From assembly GCF_022539315.1 (NCBI RefSeq), contig NC_066316.1:55119994-55183993 (forward strand): DNA of 64,000 bases, given 5' to 3'. This stretch comes from Serinus canaria. Its lineage: Eukaryota > Chordata > Aves > Passeriformes > Fringillidae. The translations under genes were made by a program, and so were the position numbers. The notes beneath the pieces were generated by a model. That model did no database searches. It had not been told where the DNA came from and saw only the letters and a program-made list of their open reading frames with translations. The stretch's first letter is position 1, and every line of letters starts with the position of its first letter. This document shows, in pieces, positions 1 through 12,700 of this stretch.

Positions 1-3000
1 AGAGAAGAGAGGGCTCAGAAGGCTCTTATCAATATGTATAAACACTTGGAGTGAACAAAGAAGATGGAGACAGGGTGTTTTCAGTGGTGCCCAGCGACAG
101 GACACCAGAGGCAAGGAAAGATGTAACACAGGAGGTTCCCTCTCAACATCAGGAAACACTGAACTCAGTTTTAAGACTGAAAATCAGATCTTAAATTTTT
201 GCAAAACATTTCTGAGGGTCTTTCTGAGTATTTTAGGAGAACGTCCCTTTTATCAAGGGTTTTCCAGCAGGTTACTTTTTCCATTGCCAATACATTTTGG
301 AACACTTTCTAAAAGACAGAAGAATCAACATAAAAGTTACATCAAATATCACATTGCAAATATGAATCTATGATGGAAGAAGTATTGACATGTGGATTTT
401 TAATTCTACAGGGCTTTTCTTTCAAATTTTTCATGGGTTCCAAAAAGAAAATGTAGTTTGGACAAGTTTGACAATTTGTCTGCCAAACATACACTAATTT
501 CAACTTTGATGGAAAATATGGAAGGAAAATATAACTCGTGGCTTTATAAAGAGACTGTTAATCTGACTGCCCCTTAAGAGGAGAAAAGGTTACCAGATTT
601 TATGTCTATTCCATTTAAAAATATTAAATATACAGGAAAGGCAAGAGAGTGAAACACTGGAGCTTTGCTAAAACCTTTTAAGTACTTGCTTTACAGAGCA
701 CATCCCTCTATGACTTACTTTACTTTAGCACTCATATTTCAGTAAGGATGATCTACCTTCACTGTGCCATGTGGGATGCAATTTAATAACCTTATATAAC
801 AATCTTACATAAACTCCATCCTGGCCAAGATTTCCCATTTACAAAGGGATGATTATACTCTTAAGCAGTAGATCATTTGGGTTCAATTCTGCTTCTACTC
901 AAGCTGAGGAATAGCCCAACATACTATCAGGACAGAGCTAAATGTCTTAACTGACTAGACCTTAAGAGCCTGGGGTGTTCCAGACATCTTAAACTGTGAT
1001 TTCCACCAATCTCCTCTTTTTTTTATGGTTTATGTTGAATCTATACTGACTTTTGACTAATTAGGCTGAATGCTGCACAGTATTAAGAAAGCACAGCAAT
1101 TGAAAACTAGTAAGAAATCAAACCCACTTTCCCCCACATTCAAAGTATGGCAGAAAGACACAATCTCAAATGAACTGAGAAGTTTCTTATTTTTCATGGA
1201 AAAGAGCTCTCAACAAAGATGATCTGGCCTTATCATATACCTTTGAACAAAAGAACTCACAGAACTTAGTCCAGGTTTGTACAAGGAAGAAAGGTAGGAC
1301 CCTATTCATCTAAAGTATTTTAAAGTGTATTTCCTTCTGAACTCTTCAATATCTCACAGGGCTAAAAGCTATTCCTTCACACAGAAAAGTTAAAATAGCC
1401 CTGCAATAGCAGCACTAAAGAACAAACACAGGAGAATGGGCAATGATTCTTTCAGTCCCCCTGGATTGCTGCTACAGCACTGGTGTCAGAAATAAGACAG
1501 TGAATGGGCCAAGATATCCCTCTGTAGGCACAAGGGGCTTTGACTACATCTCTATTCCTGTGTCCACACACTCCACAGCTATACTGTCAATGCCACTCTT
1601 CTAGAAATCTCAAGACTATTTTAGGGAAACAAGGATACCTCAAACACAAGAGACAAATGCATTTTTTTTGCTGTGCTTTGGGATTTTAATGCTGTAAGGC
1701 ATTGTTCTTCACACTTCTCTCCATGGCTCTTGGTATAAACATGATTCTGAGTGAAAAATGGAGATGCTGTTTGCAGCACTCTGAGAGATGAGGCTTTAAC
1801 AAACACTCCATGTATCATGAAGTTAAGCATTATAGCTGCTGGATTTCCTGATGAGCTGCTTTCTTAGTAGAAAATCACTTGTCTCATAATCAGAAAGCCT
1901 ACTGGAAATGATGTGACAAATGTAACTTTTCTAAAGAGCTTCTTAAAGTTAACCACAATATTTCATTTAAATCTATTCTTTTACTACATTAACTAGAATT
2001 ACTCACAAAGTAGTAGTAAGAATAATGCTAACTAACAATGAATAAAACCAAGACAACTGATTATTTCATTTTAAAATGTAATGATAATTATATCTAGAAA
2101 TATCAAAAGCAGTTATGAAATGTCATTAAACTTTCCACAAACATTATTTTGTTAGAAACCCAATTCAGAAGTAAATTAATTTTAACTTTCAAATCTGTGC
2201 AAAACACAAACTCAGTTCCATTCAGCTGCATTCTCCATAAAACCTTGGTGGAAGGGCCTGTGAAACAGCTTCTGCATCCATCCTGGGTAGGAAAGATCAG
2301 ACCAGAAAGTTTACACCTTGTGCTCCTGCTTGGCCCAAAGGATTTATAGTATGCAGAAATGTGTACATGAGAGCCAGAAGTCTGCCTGCATTAAATATTA
2401 CTGGATCCTGAGCAGAGGATCCTAAGCTGTTTCATGCACATAGAAGTGCCCAGCCCTCTGTTATAGACTACTTCTCAGCTGTGTGCTCTTCAAACAGAGA
2501 TGAAAAAAGAGGAAAAATATGAACTACAACAATACACACACTACATCATAACTGGAATCAAGGGGGAAAATACAGCAAAGAAAAATCGGAAAAGAAAAAA
2601 TTTTAGGCTTTCTAGCCATTGGAAGAGACAAAGCATTGGAAGAGACAAACCACTTACTTCATTTTATCTTACTTTTTGTGACATATGAAAAAAAAACCCA
2701 GGCCAGTTATTACTGCACCCCTTGTAGTTAAAGGCTAAAACAATGAGATTGCACTGTAAGCTGAACAAAGAGCTGGGAGGTTTGTGACTCCACATTCCTC
2801 ACCTGATGCTTTGAAATACTGGAGGCATTTGAGCTGTAATACAAAATCTCTAGGATGGTTACCTTGCAAATACTTGCATTATTAGAAAACAAAAAAATGT
2901 TTGGGGATTTAGTTACATGAGGTAAGACTCACAGAAGCAGATGTCCAGTTTATAAATTCAAGCTGGACTCTATGCTGGATTGCTTTTTTCTTTTAAAAAC

Positions 3001-6000
3001 AATTTGGATCATACTTGCCTCTTGCACCATCTTATCACCTAAGGCAAATGTAATTCTGGCACTCAAAAGACTCAGCACCACAGGTACCTGGACTTTTTGA
3101 AAGGAGTTTATAGTTTTAGTGGACAATGCCAAGTGGGCTGATTATAGCCTTATGGTGATTGTTGGCTTTGCCCCAACAGACTGATTTCCTATGTCAGTCT
3201 GCTTAACACAATCTCATTATTTAGTTTTAAGCACAAGACAAGTTATTTTTTACTCAGAGTTCAATGCAGTTTTTTTCATTAAATTTCCAACCTGTTTTCA
3301 ATATAAAATTTTACATCTTACATTTCTTTATTGAATTCTGTGAAGAGCTGTAAATCATTGTCTTGTTAAAGAACTGGGATTGACACTAATGACAAAAAAA
3401 AACTTCACTTTTTTTTTTATCGGTTTCTTATTTGTAAAAAAAATTATTATGTTCTGCTGAGTTAAGGCCATATTCAGATCAGTCTAAGCAAATGATTCCA
3501 TAGGCTTTTGACCACCATTTCCCTTCAAAGTCTCTCACAGACTACCAAGGCAGACATATGGGAATAACAAATTTACTACACATCACTTATGTTTGCCTTG
3601 CCGACCTCCAGGCATCCATGTAAGCCTCCACTCTCGAATTCCTTTCTTGCCACAAATTTGGCTGACATTTTGAACATACTGGTGCTATTGGAAGAGTTGT
3701 AGAGCTTTAGTCTTTCTTGCTATTCTTAGAAGGACATAAACTCAAGGTCAGATAAGAGATTGGTCCCCTTTCTCTCTAATACAGCCAGGGACTTGAAGGA
3801 TGTACTGCAAGTTTATCTGAGCCTATGAATGAAAATGTCTAGTACATGGCATTGCCTCTTCATAAAAATAATTATTCTAAGTCTATTTTTTCTCAGAATA
3901 ATTATTCTGGATATTTTTCTCTTACTGTAACAAAAAAGTGAATTCTTTCCTTAACTTTATTTGAAACAAGTTTTTTACCCTTTACCTTAGCTTTAAAAAA
4001 AGAGCTATCATTGGATAATATTGTTCACATACCACTTCATTCTCATCCTATTTTTGTGACATTAAAAGGGAGATAGAAGGCAGTGATTTGAGATTAACAT
4101 GGTATGAATGGGTCACAATAATATTGCAATTATTTTTCATTATTATTGCTTTTCAAAGTATAGCAAAATCATCATTCTCCTCTGTGCATAAACAAACACA
4201 GTCTTGACTAGTATTCAGGGACATCAAGCTTAAATACTCCAGGTGACAGAAAAAAATGACAAAGTGATTTTGAGTCATAAGTTAAATCAGGTTTCATAAA
4301 AGAAATTGAAGAATCCCAGTATAGTTGTCTTTTCCATTATCACACATCATATGGGATATTGGGACCACATCTATCTCTGACATATGACAGAGCATACCTC
4401 AGCATTTAGGAGTGAGCTTCTGAATACAATTGTGTGAACAATTGATTTTTCAGTGACTGACTCTTGAACCCCAGTATTGAAGATAGTCTGATCAGGTTGA
4501 ACAGCAATCAAAAATTAAAAAGATACTAGCATGAAGATTTTTTCATCTGAAATAAAACAATATTTGTTCATATAGCATGTTTTAAGCTAAACACTTGTAA
4601 TAAAATGAAAGGAATCAAGAGAGCAGGGAGATCAGCAGGAGCACACCCATTTTGAATTGAAGAGTGAAGGTATTTACTCAGCTGGCAAAAGACTGAGACA
4701 AAGATGGGCACCAACACTAAGAGTTTTCAAAACCACCCTCCCCTCATTTCAGGAAAATGCACTAAACATATGTTCTTGTTTTCATGTGCAGTAATTTGTT
4801 TGTTTAAAGGCTTTTCCTCTTTCAATTAGAAAAGAAATTTCCTATCTGAATTGATTTGGTAAATTTGGTAACTTGTGTTTTTCAAGACTTTTGGGGAATG
4901 GTCATTTTACATCATCTACCACTGTAATTTTAAAATCCTAATTAAATCTTGTTTTCTTCAGGTCTTTTGTGGGGAGAGAGCTGTTGGGGTTTTTTAGAAA
5001 GCTAAAAATATTATGTCTCTTCATCTGATGATAATAAAAAATTCTAAGAGTAGCATAGGGTGCAGTGCAGTGCCAGTGAAATAAATTCTTTCAAAGGGTC
5101 GATCAGTGAAGGAAACCTGTCAGCACATCTGTTATCCAGAGAATCTTATCTGAATATTGACTTTCATGTGAAAACAAAATTCTGCCTTCAGATTATGTAT
5201 GGACAATTGACTTAACGTGACCTTTGGCCTAGAATAAGGAAGATTTCTCTGTTACATTTGTGGCTTGAGGGCTCATGGCCCTACAGCGTGACATAAGCAC
5301 GTCCAGCCTAAAATGCAGTCACTGCCCAGCAGACTACAAATTTCAGCCAAAAAATAGAAACTGAGCACAGATCTCCTTAAACGGCCAACCCAACAGCCAT
5401 TCACAGTCTCCTAGTTTGATTTCTACTCCTTATCTACATGGCAGTAAAAAAAAACCACCATTAAGGCAAGAGGTTTTAATAGTCATGTCATCTTCAGTGC
5501 CAGACATAATCAGAAAATACTGTGACGGTATATAAGGCACATAAGAGAAAATACCTGAATGAATAGTACCTGGTCAGCCATGCAGGGGCAGAACATTAAT
5601 CTTGGCACCTCTCACAATGGCATGGTTTTCTTGCCATAATGAAACAGTATTTTCACTGATTTACTAGATTTAGGCTACTGGTACTTGAGAAAATGACTCT
5701 TGGGAACCAATTAAATGCCATTGATTTACTGGATATATAGAGAATGAAAGATCAGGCACAAACTCTAAATTACCTTCAGTTTCTTAAAGGCAGTAGAAGG
5801 TAAGTGCAGCAGTAGGGATGCAATTTACAAAAAGGCTAAAACCATCAGCTGGAGGAAGAGTCAGTGAGATATTTGCTCTTAAATTAGTTCAACTCTTGAT
5901 GATTCTATGCAATTAACTTGGCCTTTTTATATTCTCATGCAATAGGGTGCTTCAATATTGATTTAGCTATGCAATTACTCAACAGAATAATTACTTAATT

Positions 6001-9000
6001 GCTTAACTTGAATATTACCAGTCAAATAATAGCAGCTAAATAAATAAATATCAGTTTTCTAAATCCCAGCAGTACCCCCAAAAACACATCAACTAGAAAC
6101 CTGGACAGACTTACCCTTATTTTTGGTCATTTGTTCAATATGTATGCTTCTTCAAGCAGTCCCTGATCATTAACTTTTTTATTTATAAAGAATGTGAAGT
6201 TGCAAAATAGAAAAATCTTCACTCCAAGCAGAAATTACTCATAATAATACTGTTGCAGTAGTCCAAGAAACTTATTAGTTTTGTAGCAGTCAAGAACCCA
6301 AGATATATTTGAAAGGTGCATCAAGCTCAGGCCACTGAAGTATTTTTTACTGTACTCTCCAGAGCAATAAAATCAACATAGGAGAACAAACCTTCCATAC
6401 AAAGAGAGAACAAACTCATACTAGTGCTTTCCATTTAGACTCTGCCTTTAGACATTCCAAACTCTCCCTTTTTAAGGCAATAGATATTTTGTTGTGCTTT
6501 TATCATGGGTAATTTGCATCTCTAAATTTTAAAGATATCTGATGGGTGTATTCCAATTAATAAACAATAACAAAGATGTTAATAACACCAAAGATGTTCA
6601 TTTGCATCTGATGTCTCTCTAGTGCATCTCCCTTTCATTTAACTAAGGTGTATCAGCAATTTCCTTTTCTTAAATCCTTAACTAAGATAATTTTCTTAAT
6701 GGAATAATGTATTAAGGACATCAGCTCAGGTATGCAGAACACCTTTGCTGCTGCAGACTGCTTGAATTCCATAGAGAAACGTGAAGAGATAGGGTGTTTC
6801 CAGCTGAATTTAGCAACAGAGGAAAGAGCAGTGCAGTGTTTTCATTTCAAGTTGAAAGGTAACAACCTGTTATTGAGATCAGTTACTTAAAGGCTGCTTG
6901 CAAGCTAGCTTTGCAGTCAAAAATGTTTAAATATTTAATCTTTTTCTAAGAGATCGTGAACCAGTTCTTTGAGTGAAAACGAACACACCTGAATTGAGTG
7001 CACTTGAGTATACAAATGATGGTTTCATTCACAGGAAAAACATTAAAAGTAACATATCTGATGGAACTCTAGCCTCAACAGATGTAGATAAATAAAAGTT
7101 GAAATTTAGTGCCAGTTCTGTCACAGGAAACATAATGCAGAATTTAGGCCATGATGCATTACAGAAGTATCACAGTTTTAAATGCAATACCCAAACAAGT
7201 TCCAAGTCAGTGAGGTTTCTGTCTTAGGAGTGTTCTCTGTTTTGCAGCCCTGACCAACTTCAGCCATTAAACTCCAGTTATGAATGGTGAGTTGAAGGAA
7301 TCAGGGCCAAGTGTGTACCTTGCATTGTCACTATGGTATACATACCAAAACACTGCGTAGAGGCCCACAATCTGAACTTTTTATTGTTTGTTTGTTGTTT
7401 GGGGGGTTTTTAAAGAAAATAAAAGTGCATACTGTCTATTACTTATTCCTTTGATAAACAAACATTGCAATGAAGTCAACATGTCCTTCTTGCTCCTATT
7501 CCTATTTCTCTTTTTCAGCACTCACTACTTCACTATCATTGTTTCACCTTCATCAACCCATGATGGTTTTCCCAAGTCTAGCAGATTTTGCATGAGCAGA
7601 ACAAACAGTATTTGATCCCAGACAAGAAATTAAATTAGTAGTGTATACTGACTGCTCTCAGATGAGTCACTTTCTACTTCCAGTAAGACTCTGCATCCAA
7701 ACCTTAAATGTCTAGTGTCTGACAAGTAAATTATCTCAGCATAGCTTAGTTGCTGTTCATGTGATGGAGGAAGGAAAACAGGAATGAAGGCAGCTTCATT
7801 CTCTTTTAGGCAGACTCAAATGTACACCCTATTGCATTCACAACCTACACAAGCTGTTTCCTCCCTCCATGGTGTCATTCTTCCATGGAACCAAAGGACA
7901 CTCCTTTCTGCACCCAGCAGAGAAGACAAATGCTGCTCTCCCTATGGGCTGTAAAGGATGGAAGGAGAGAGGGAGAGAGAGCTTTGTGCCTTCCCTGCTT
8001 CTCCCTCACTCCAACTTTGTGCTCTGGCCAGATGCAAGGTGATCTTAGCAGTTACATGTGTGGACTTAAAGATTACAAGACAGAAAGAAAGTGGATGGTC
8101 CCGTTTTTTTTCTCCTCCTGTATATGGAACTCCTTTCTGTCTTTCCTGGGTGCTCCCTCTATAGACTGATGAACAACAGGTCAGAGGAGACAGAAAGGCT
8201 TTTTACCTGCCAACCCCAGAGTTCAGGATGTGTTGTTTCTCCTGCAGCAGTTGATGACATCCTAACAACCTTAGCAGCACTGGAGCTGCATTCCTACGCT
8301 GTAACAGGGGAAGCAGGACCAAGGGCCTGAACTAAGGTCTTGGCAGGTAAGTGAAGGAGCAACCAGTATCAAAGAGCTTCGTCTGCAAGTGTACGTCTCT
8401 GTAATGTTTAAGTCTTAATATGTGCTCTGCTTTACCTGGAAGCTTAAACTTCCAGTTTTCAGAAGACTATTTGAGAATACCTATTAGCTCTGCCAAATGG
8501 TTGAAAAAAATGTTGAAGACACTCATAAATGCAGAGAACCTATACAGGAAGACTATTTGTGCTAAAGATGTCTCAGAGCTGAGACTTCTTCTTAGAGCTG
8601 AGCAGGAGTTATTTAGATTAGTGGGGGAGGGAGAAGCTTTATGCTACAAACATATTCTTGTAGCAACACTTAGAGTGACTGAGACCATCATTGTGTGATG
8701 AATACTTAATATTCAAAATATGAACTCTTGAGATTACAAGGGGGATTTTTTGCCTGGTTGCTTGTTTTCTCTCAACCGGACACATAGGGAACACCTGATA
8801 AAAGGAAATTTCCATCTCCTTACTATATTCCACTTCTTAAGCTTAATTATCAGAACCAGGTTTTCCACATGAATATCTATGTCGCTCAAAACATACTTTA
8901 CTTCAGTAGTTATCAGGAATTGTGGGTTTGCTGGCAATACCATATTCCAGAAGATTCACAGAAAACAGAAAACACACACAGAGGAAGTCTTTACCACCAT

Positions 9001-9689
9001 AGCAAATCTGATTAAAAAGATAATTGCAAAAAAAATAAGTGATTCTAGTTAGCGATTTTAAAAAGAAGCAAAAATCCATTAAAAACATCCTTGCATAAAG
9101 GAAGCCTTTCTTTTCCTTGCTTGTGGTAATATGAGGGTAATGGATGCCTTTCTGCTCAGAGGCCAGTATGTTTTACTTTTTGGAATGGAAAACAAATTTA
9201 GGTCAGAGGATGAAATCATAAGGAGCTGCCACATGCTAAGTTCTGTATCTGAGCCATCTACTGCCACTGTATCTTGGAGAGAGAAAAGGGAACATTCATA
9301 TAGCCTAAAAAACTATCCAGAACTGGTGGGGCATCAAAGCCCCATCAACATCCAGTTCAGATATTCATATCCCCCCACTCATACTGTTGCTAGTATTCTC
9401 AGTTAACTAAGTGAAATCACTCCAAAAGTGATCTTTAAGTATTTGCTCATCTTTCAGTGGATAAACTGTGAGCTTCTAAAACACTGCATGTGCTAATAGC
9501 AACTGTAAATTAATATTCATTACAGTTCAGGGGAAAAGTCATTATAAAAACTTTTCTCCAAAATTTTAGACACAAGAGTTAAAAATTATACCCTATATAG
9601 GTCTATATCTTTTAAAAGTTTGCATTACTATAGTCATTGTTTTAAATTGACTTTCTCTAGACAAAATAAAGTGTTGTACTACATTGCAG
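1..9689. other. RGS17 upstream intronic DNA, no exon found
   Basis: AT-rich sequence upstream of the first recognisable RGS17 coding exon. Only short random open frames are present. I looked for the exon encoding the RGS17 N-terminus (start codon and cysteine string, rich in TGC/TGT codons) and did not see it, so this stretch is probably one large intron, or part of one. It contains a 17-base tandem duplication at 2617-2650, a 14-base AT palindrome near 3893-3906 and T/A runs. No promoter or CpG island is visible. Confidence 0.55.
2617..2650. repeat. Tandem duplication, 2 x 17 bp
   Basis: Two adjacent copies of a unit beginning CATTGGAAGAGACAAA, differing only in the last base. It is a local direct duplication in non-coding DNA with no obvious function. 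Confidence 0.8.
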
Positions 9690-9779
9690 CCTCACTGTTA
9701 GGAATGAAGATAGAGGAGACAATGCAGGAAGGCCAACACATACAACCAAATTGGAGAGTATCCAGGTCATAGAAGAATG
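9690..9779 (+). CDS. RGS17: RGS17 coding exon (linker after cysteine string)
   Basis: A 90-base exon between acceptor ...ACATTGCAG and donor GTAAGT at 9780. The first base completes a Cys codon from the preceding exon. The exon then reads LTVRNEDRGDNAG... and ends ...QVIEE plus TG of a split Cys codon. Too short to stand out as an open frame, it was found by similarity to the human RGS17 segment LTVRNEERGENAGRP. It links the cysteine string to the RGS domain. Confidence 0.93.
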
Positions 9780-12700
9780 GTAAGTTGGTCAAACTGTTAT
9801 CTAATAAGTGTTGTCCTTAACTAATATCGAGAATTGTCTTGGGTTTAATTCTTTGGGAATGTCCTTTTCGCTGCTTTTCCTCCAAAAAATTCTATACAAA
9901 AGGAAGCAAAATATGTACTGAGAATGAAATGACAGCAGAGACATTCACAAGTCAGGCTTATTTACAGCTTATTTATTTGTGAGGAAGAACCACGGGAAGA
10001 AATAGCAGGTGCATAGATGGTTCCATATGTGGGTCTCTATAAGAAGACTCTGCTGCCTGTGAGAGCACTTTTTCCTGTCTCTCCAGACAAGAAGAAAAAA
10101 AATAGTCACAAGTGTACTTCATGACCAGATTTTTACTGTGGCTACCTTTCATAAAGCATCTTGAACTATGGTTTCACTGGAATTAGGAAAAAAAACACAT
10201 ATGTTGCAAACTAGGTTAAACACACAAAGTCTGAGCTTCTACTTCTGTCTAAAGCTTGGGCCCATGTTTATTGTGTGGGGAAAAATGGTAACCTGTCAAG
10301 GGTCCTGAGTTCTCTAATCCCATAAAAAGGAAATTCAAATTTTAGAGGACATATATGATGACAAAACCAATCCAAACTCATTGCCTTTATTGCTAATCAT
10401 AGTCTTTTATGAGAAGACAATATCATAAATTTCTAAAAAATATGATAGTGAAGAGCTTCCCAACAGACAATAAGGGAGCCCAGGTTGTTTTTCAGCCCCA
10501 CTCAGCTCAGCAGGTTCTTTGCATTCTCCTCTGGGGAGAGTGCAAAGTCCTGAGAGGACTGTTCACTTTAAATCTGTTTTTAAACTTTTTCATTCAGTTT
10601 ACAATTACTTTACAGTTAAACAATTTGTGATTTATCACAAATAGCTTCCCATCATCCAGTCTGTCTTGCATATAGAATAGGAGTTGATAAATTGACTTGA
10701 ACAGAAATTATATAGACAAATGTCACTTATTGTGCATCATGATAACACAGACAGTAATGACATCAGCTAGTAAAGCTCTTGTGTTAGATCAGGAAGGAGA
10801 GGGCGAGTGCTCAAAATTAAGTTTGAAATGATATTAAATTGTTGCTAAATAATCTGGAGAATTACTTTCTTAAGCTGTTCATTGGTACATTAATGGATTA
10901 GTGATGCCAGTAAGTCTTCTGATCACTTACCCAGTGCATCCGCTGGTAAAAGCCAGGAAATAGTTTCCTTCAGGAAATGGAAATAAGGACTTTTCCCCAT
11001 TTCTTCTCTTTCCTGTTTTGCCAGCAAAATCCATCACATCTCATGCCAAAAGATCATCATTCAGGTCAATGGCATGAAACAGAGGGAAGCTTAGAAACCC
11101 TTACGTACAAGCACAGAGAAATATGCTAATTTAAAATCTCTCTGAATTAGTGCTTTGTTTGGCCTCATTAGTATGCTTTTGGCTGCCAAGACCTTTTTGT
11201 TTTTCTTGTTCCTCCTAAACCAAATTGTGTACAGTCACCATCAGAGGCAGGCAGGGACATCAGGTGTCATCTAAACTCTTCACGAAAGAGAGTCTGTTTC
11301 CAGCTTCCTGGAATCTCCTTTAACTGCAGAGGCAGGAATTCAGTGCTGTTGCAGGATTTTGTCTTTGAGCCACATGGCTAAGAACACCAGCAGAAAACTC
11401 ATAAAAAGTTAAGTGCATTTCTTTTAACATTAAACACATTTAGTGGGCTATTGGGATAATGAATGCACAAGTGAAGAGCAAACAGAATTCCCCTCTTATT
11501 GCTGAAATTTCTTTGCGTCCAGTTTTCACCTAAAGTACAGTCGAAAGGAGAAATTTTGGATGAATATATGAAAACACTGCTACAAAAAAATAAGCATATT
11601 TGTAATGATATTTTCTTTTGCAGCCAAAACCCTACTGCAGATGAAATTTTGTCATGGGCTCAGAATTTTGACAAGATGATGAAAACACCAGCTGGGAGGA
11701 ACCTTTTCAGAGAGTTTCTTAGAACGGAGTACAGTGAGGAGAACCTGCTTTTCTGGCTTGCATGTGAAGATCTAAAGAAGGAACAGAACAAGAAAGTTAT
11801 TGAAGAAAAAGCAAGACTTATATATGAAGATTACATTTCTATACTATCACCAAAAGAGGTAAAGCTGTAAATGTTACATTTGCATTTTCTGTTATCCCAG
11901 AGCAGAAATATTATACACTGGACTGCCTGGTGAGGGTCTGAAAGTCAGTCAGATGAAAGTCTTAGTATAAACATTAAATCAGGAAAGGAAGGGACAGAAA
12001 CAGTAGAGATGCAGGTACTGGCCCATTCAGCATTACCAGCCACAACACATCCAAGTTCTCTATAAGGCTCAAGAAACTCCAGTAAGAGAAAGCTGAGGAA
12101 TAGGTTTGCCTCTTTAGTAATGCTACATGTCTGACAGAGAGAGGAAATAAGTAATGCAAAAGGATTTCTGGAGAAAAAGCACCAAACTTAAGGAATTTAA
12201 ATCAGAATCTTTATGCATTTATCTGCTGCTACAATTGTCTGGGAGAAAACCTGAATTTCTGCTGGTTATTCCTGTATGAGAGTCCAAGAGTCAAGCTGAC
12301 ATATTTTATCTAATGAAATGTATAATATCCAGGGAATTTTATAAGACTTTATTCAACCCTTTAACTGAAATAGACAAATTTTGAAATTATCTTCACCTGT
12401 AGTAAAGAAAAAGCATCCCTATCAAACCATGTTTTGTAATACAAAGAGATACATAAATATATAAGCACTATAGAGTTTTTCTCAGGCCACATCATCTACT
12501 TTTCTTTGCCTTGTCTTTGTGCATTGCATTTGAATTTCTACTCAATGGCATTATGCTAATTTATGCTCACTGTGGAACTTCCTTCCTACATTTTACTTTT
12601 TCACTACATTCAGTAATAATTTGCAACTTCATTAATATAAATGAAGCCAAAAGTGAATTATAGCTCCATCATCTTCTCTTGTGCCATAGTATCTACTTTT

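Noticed and set aside
1..9689. Search for the RGS17 start exon (cysteine string)
   Set aside because: No stretch of clustered TGC/TGT codons with a suitable start and donor was seen, so the exon is taken to lie upstream of the window.
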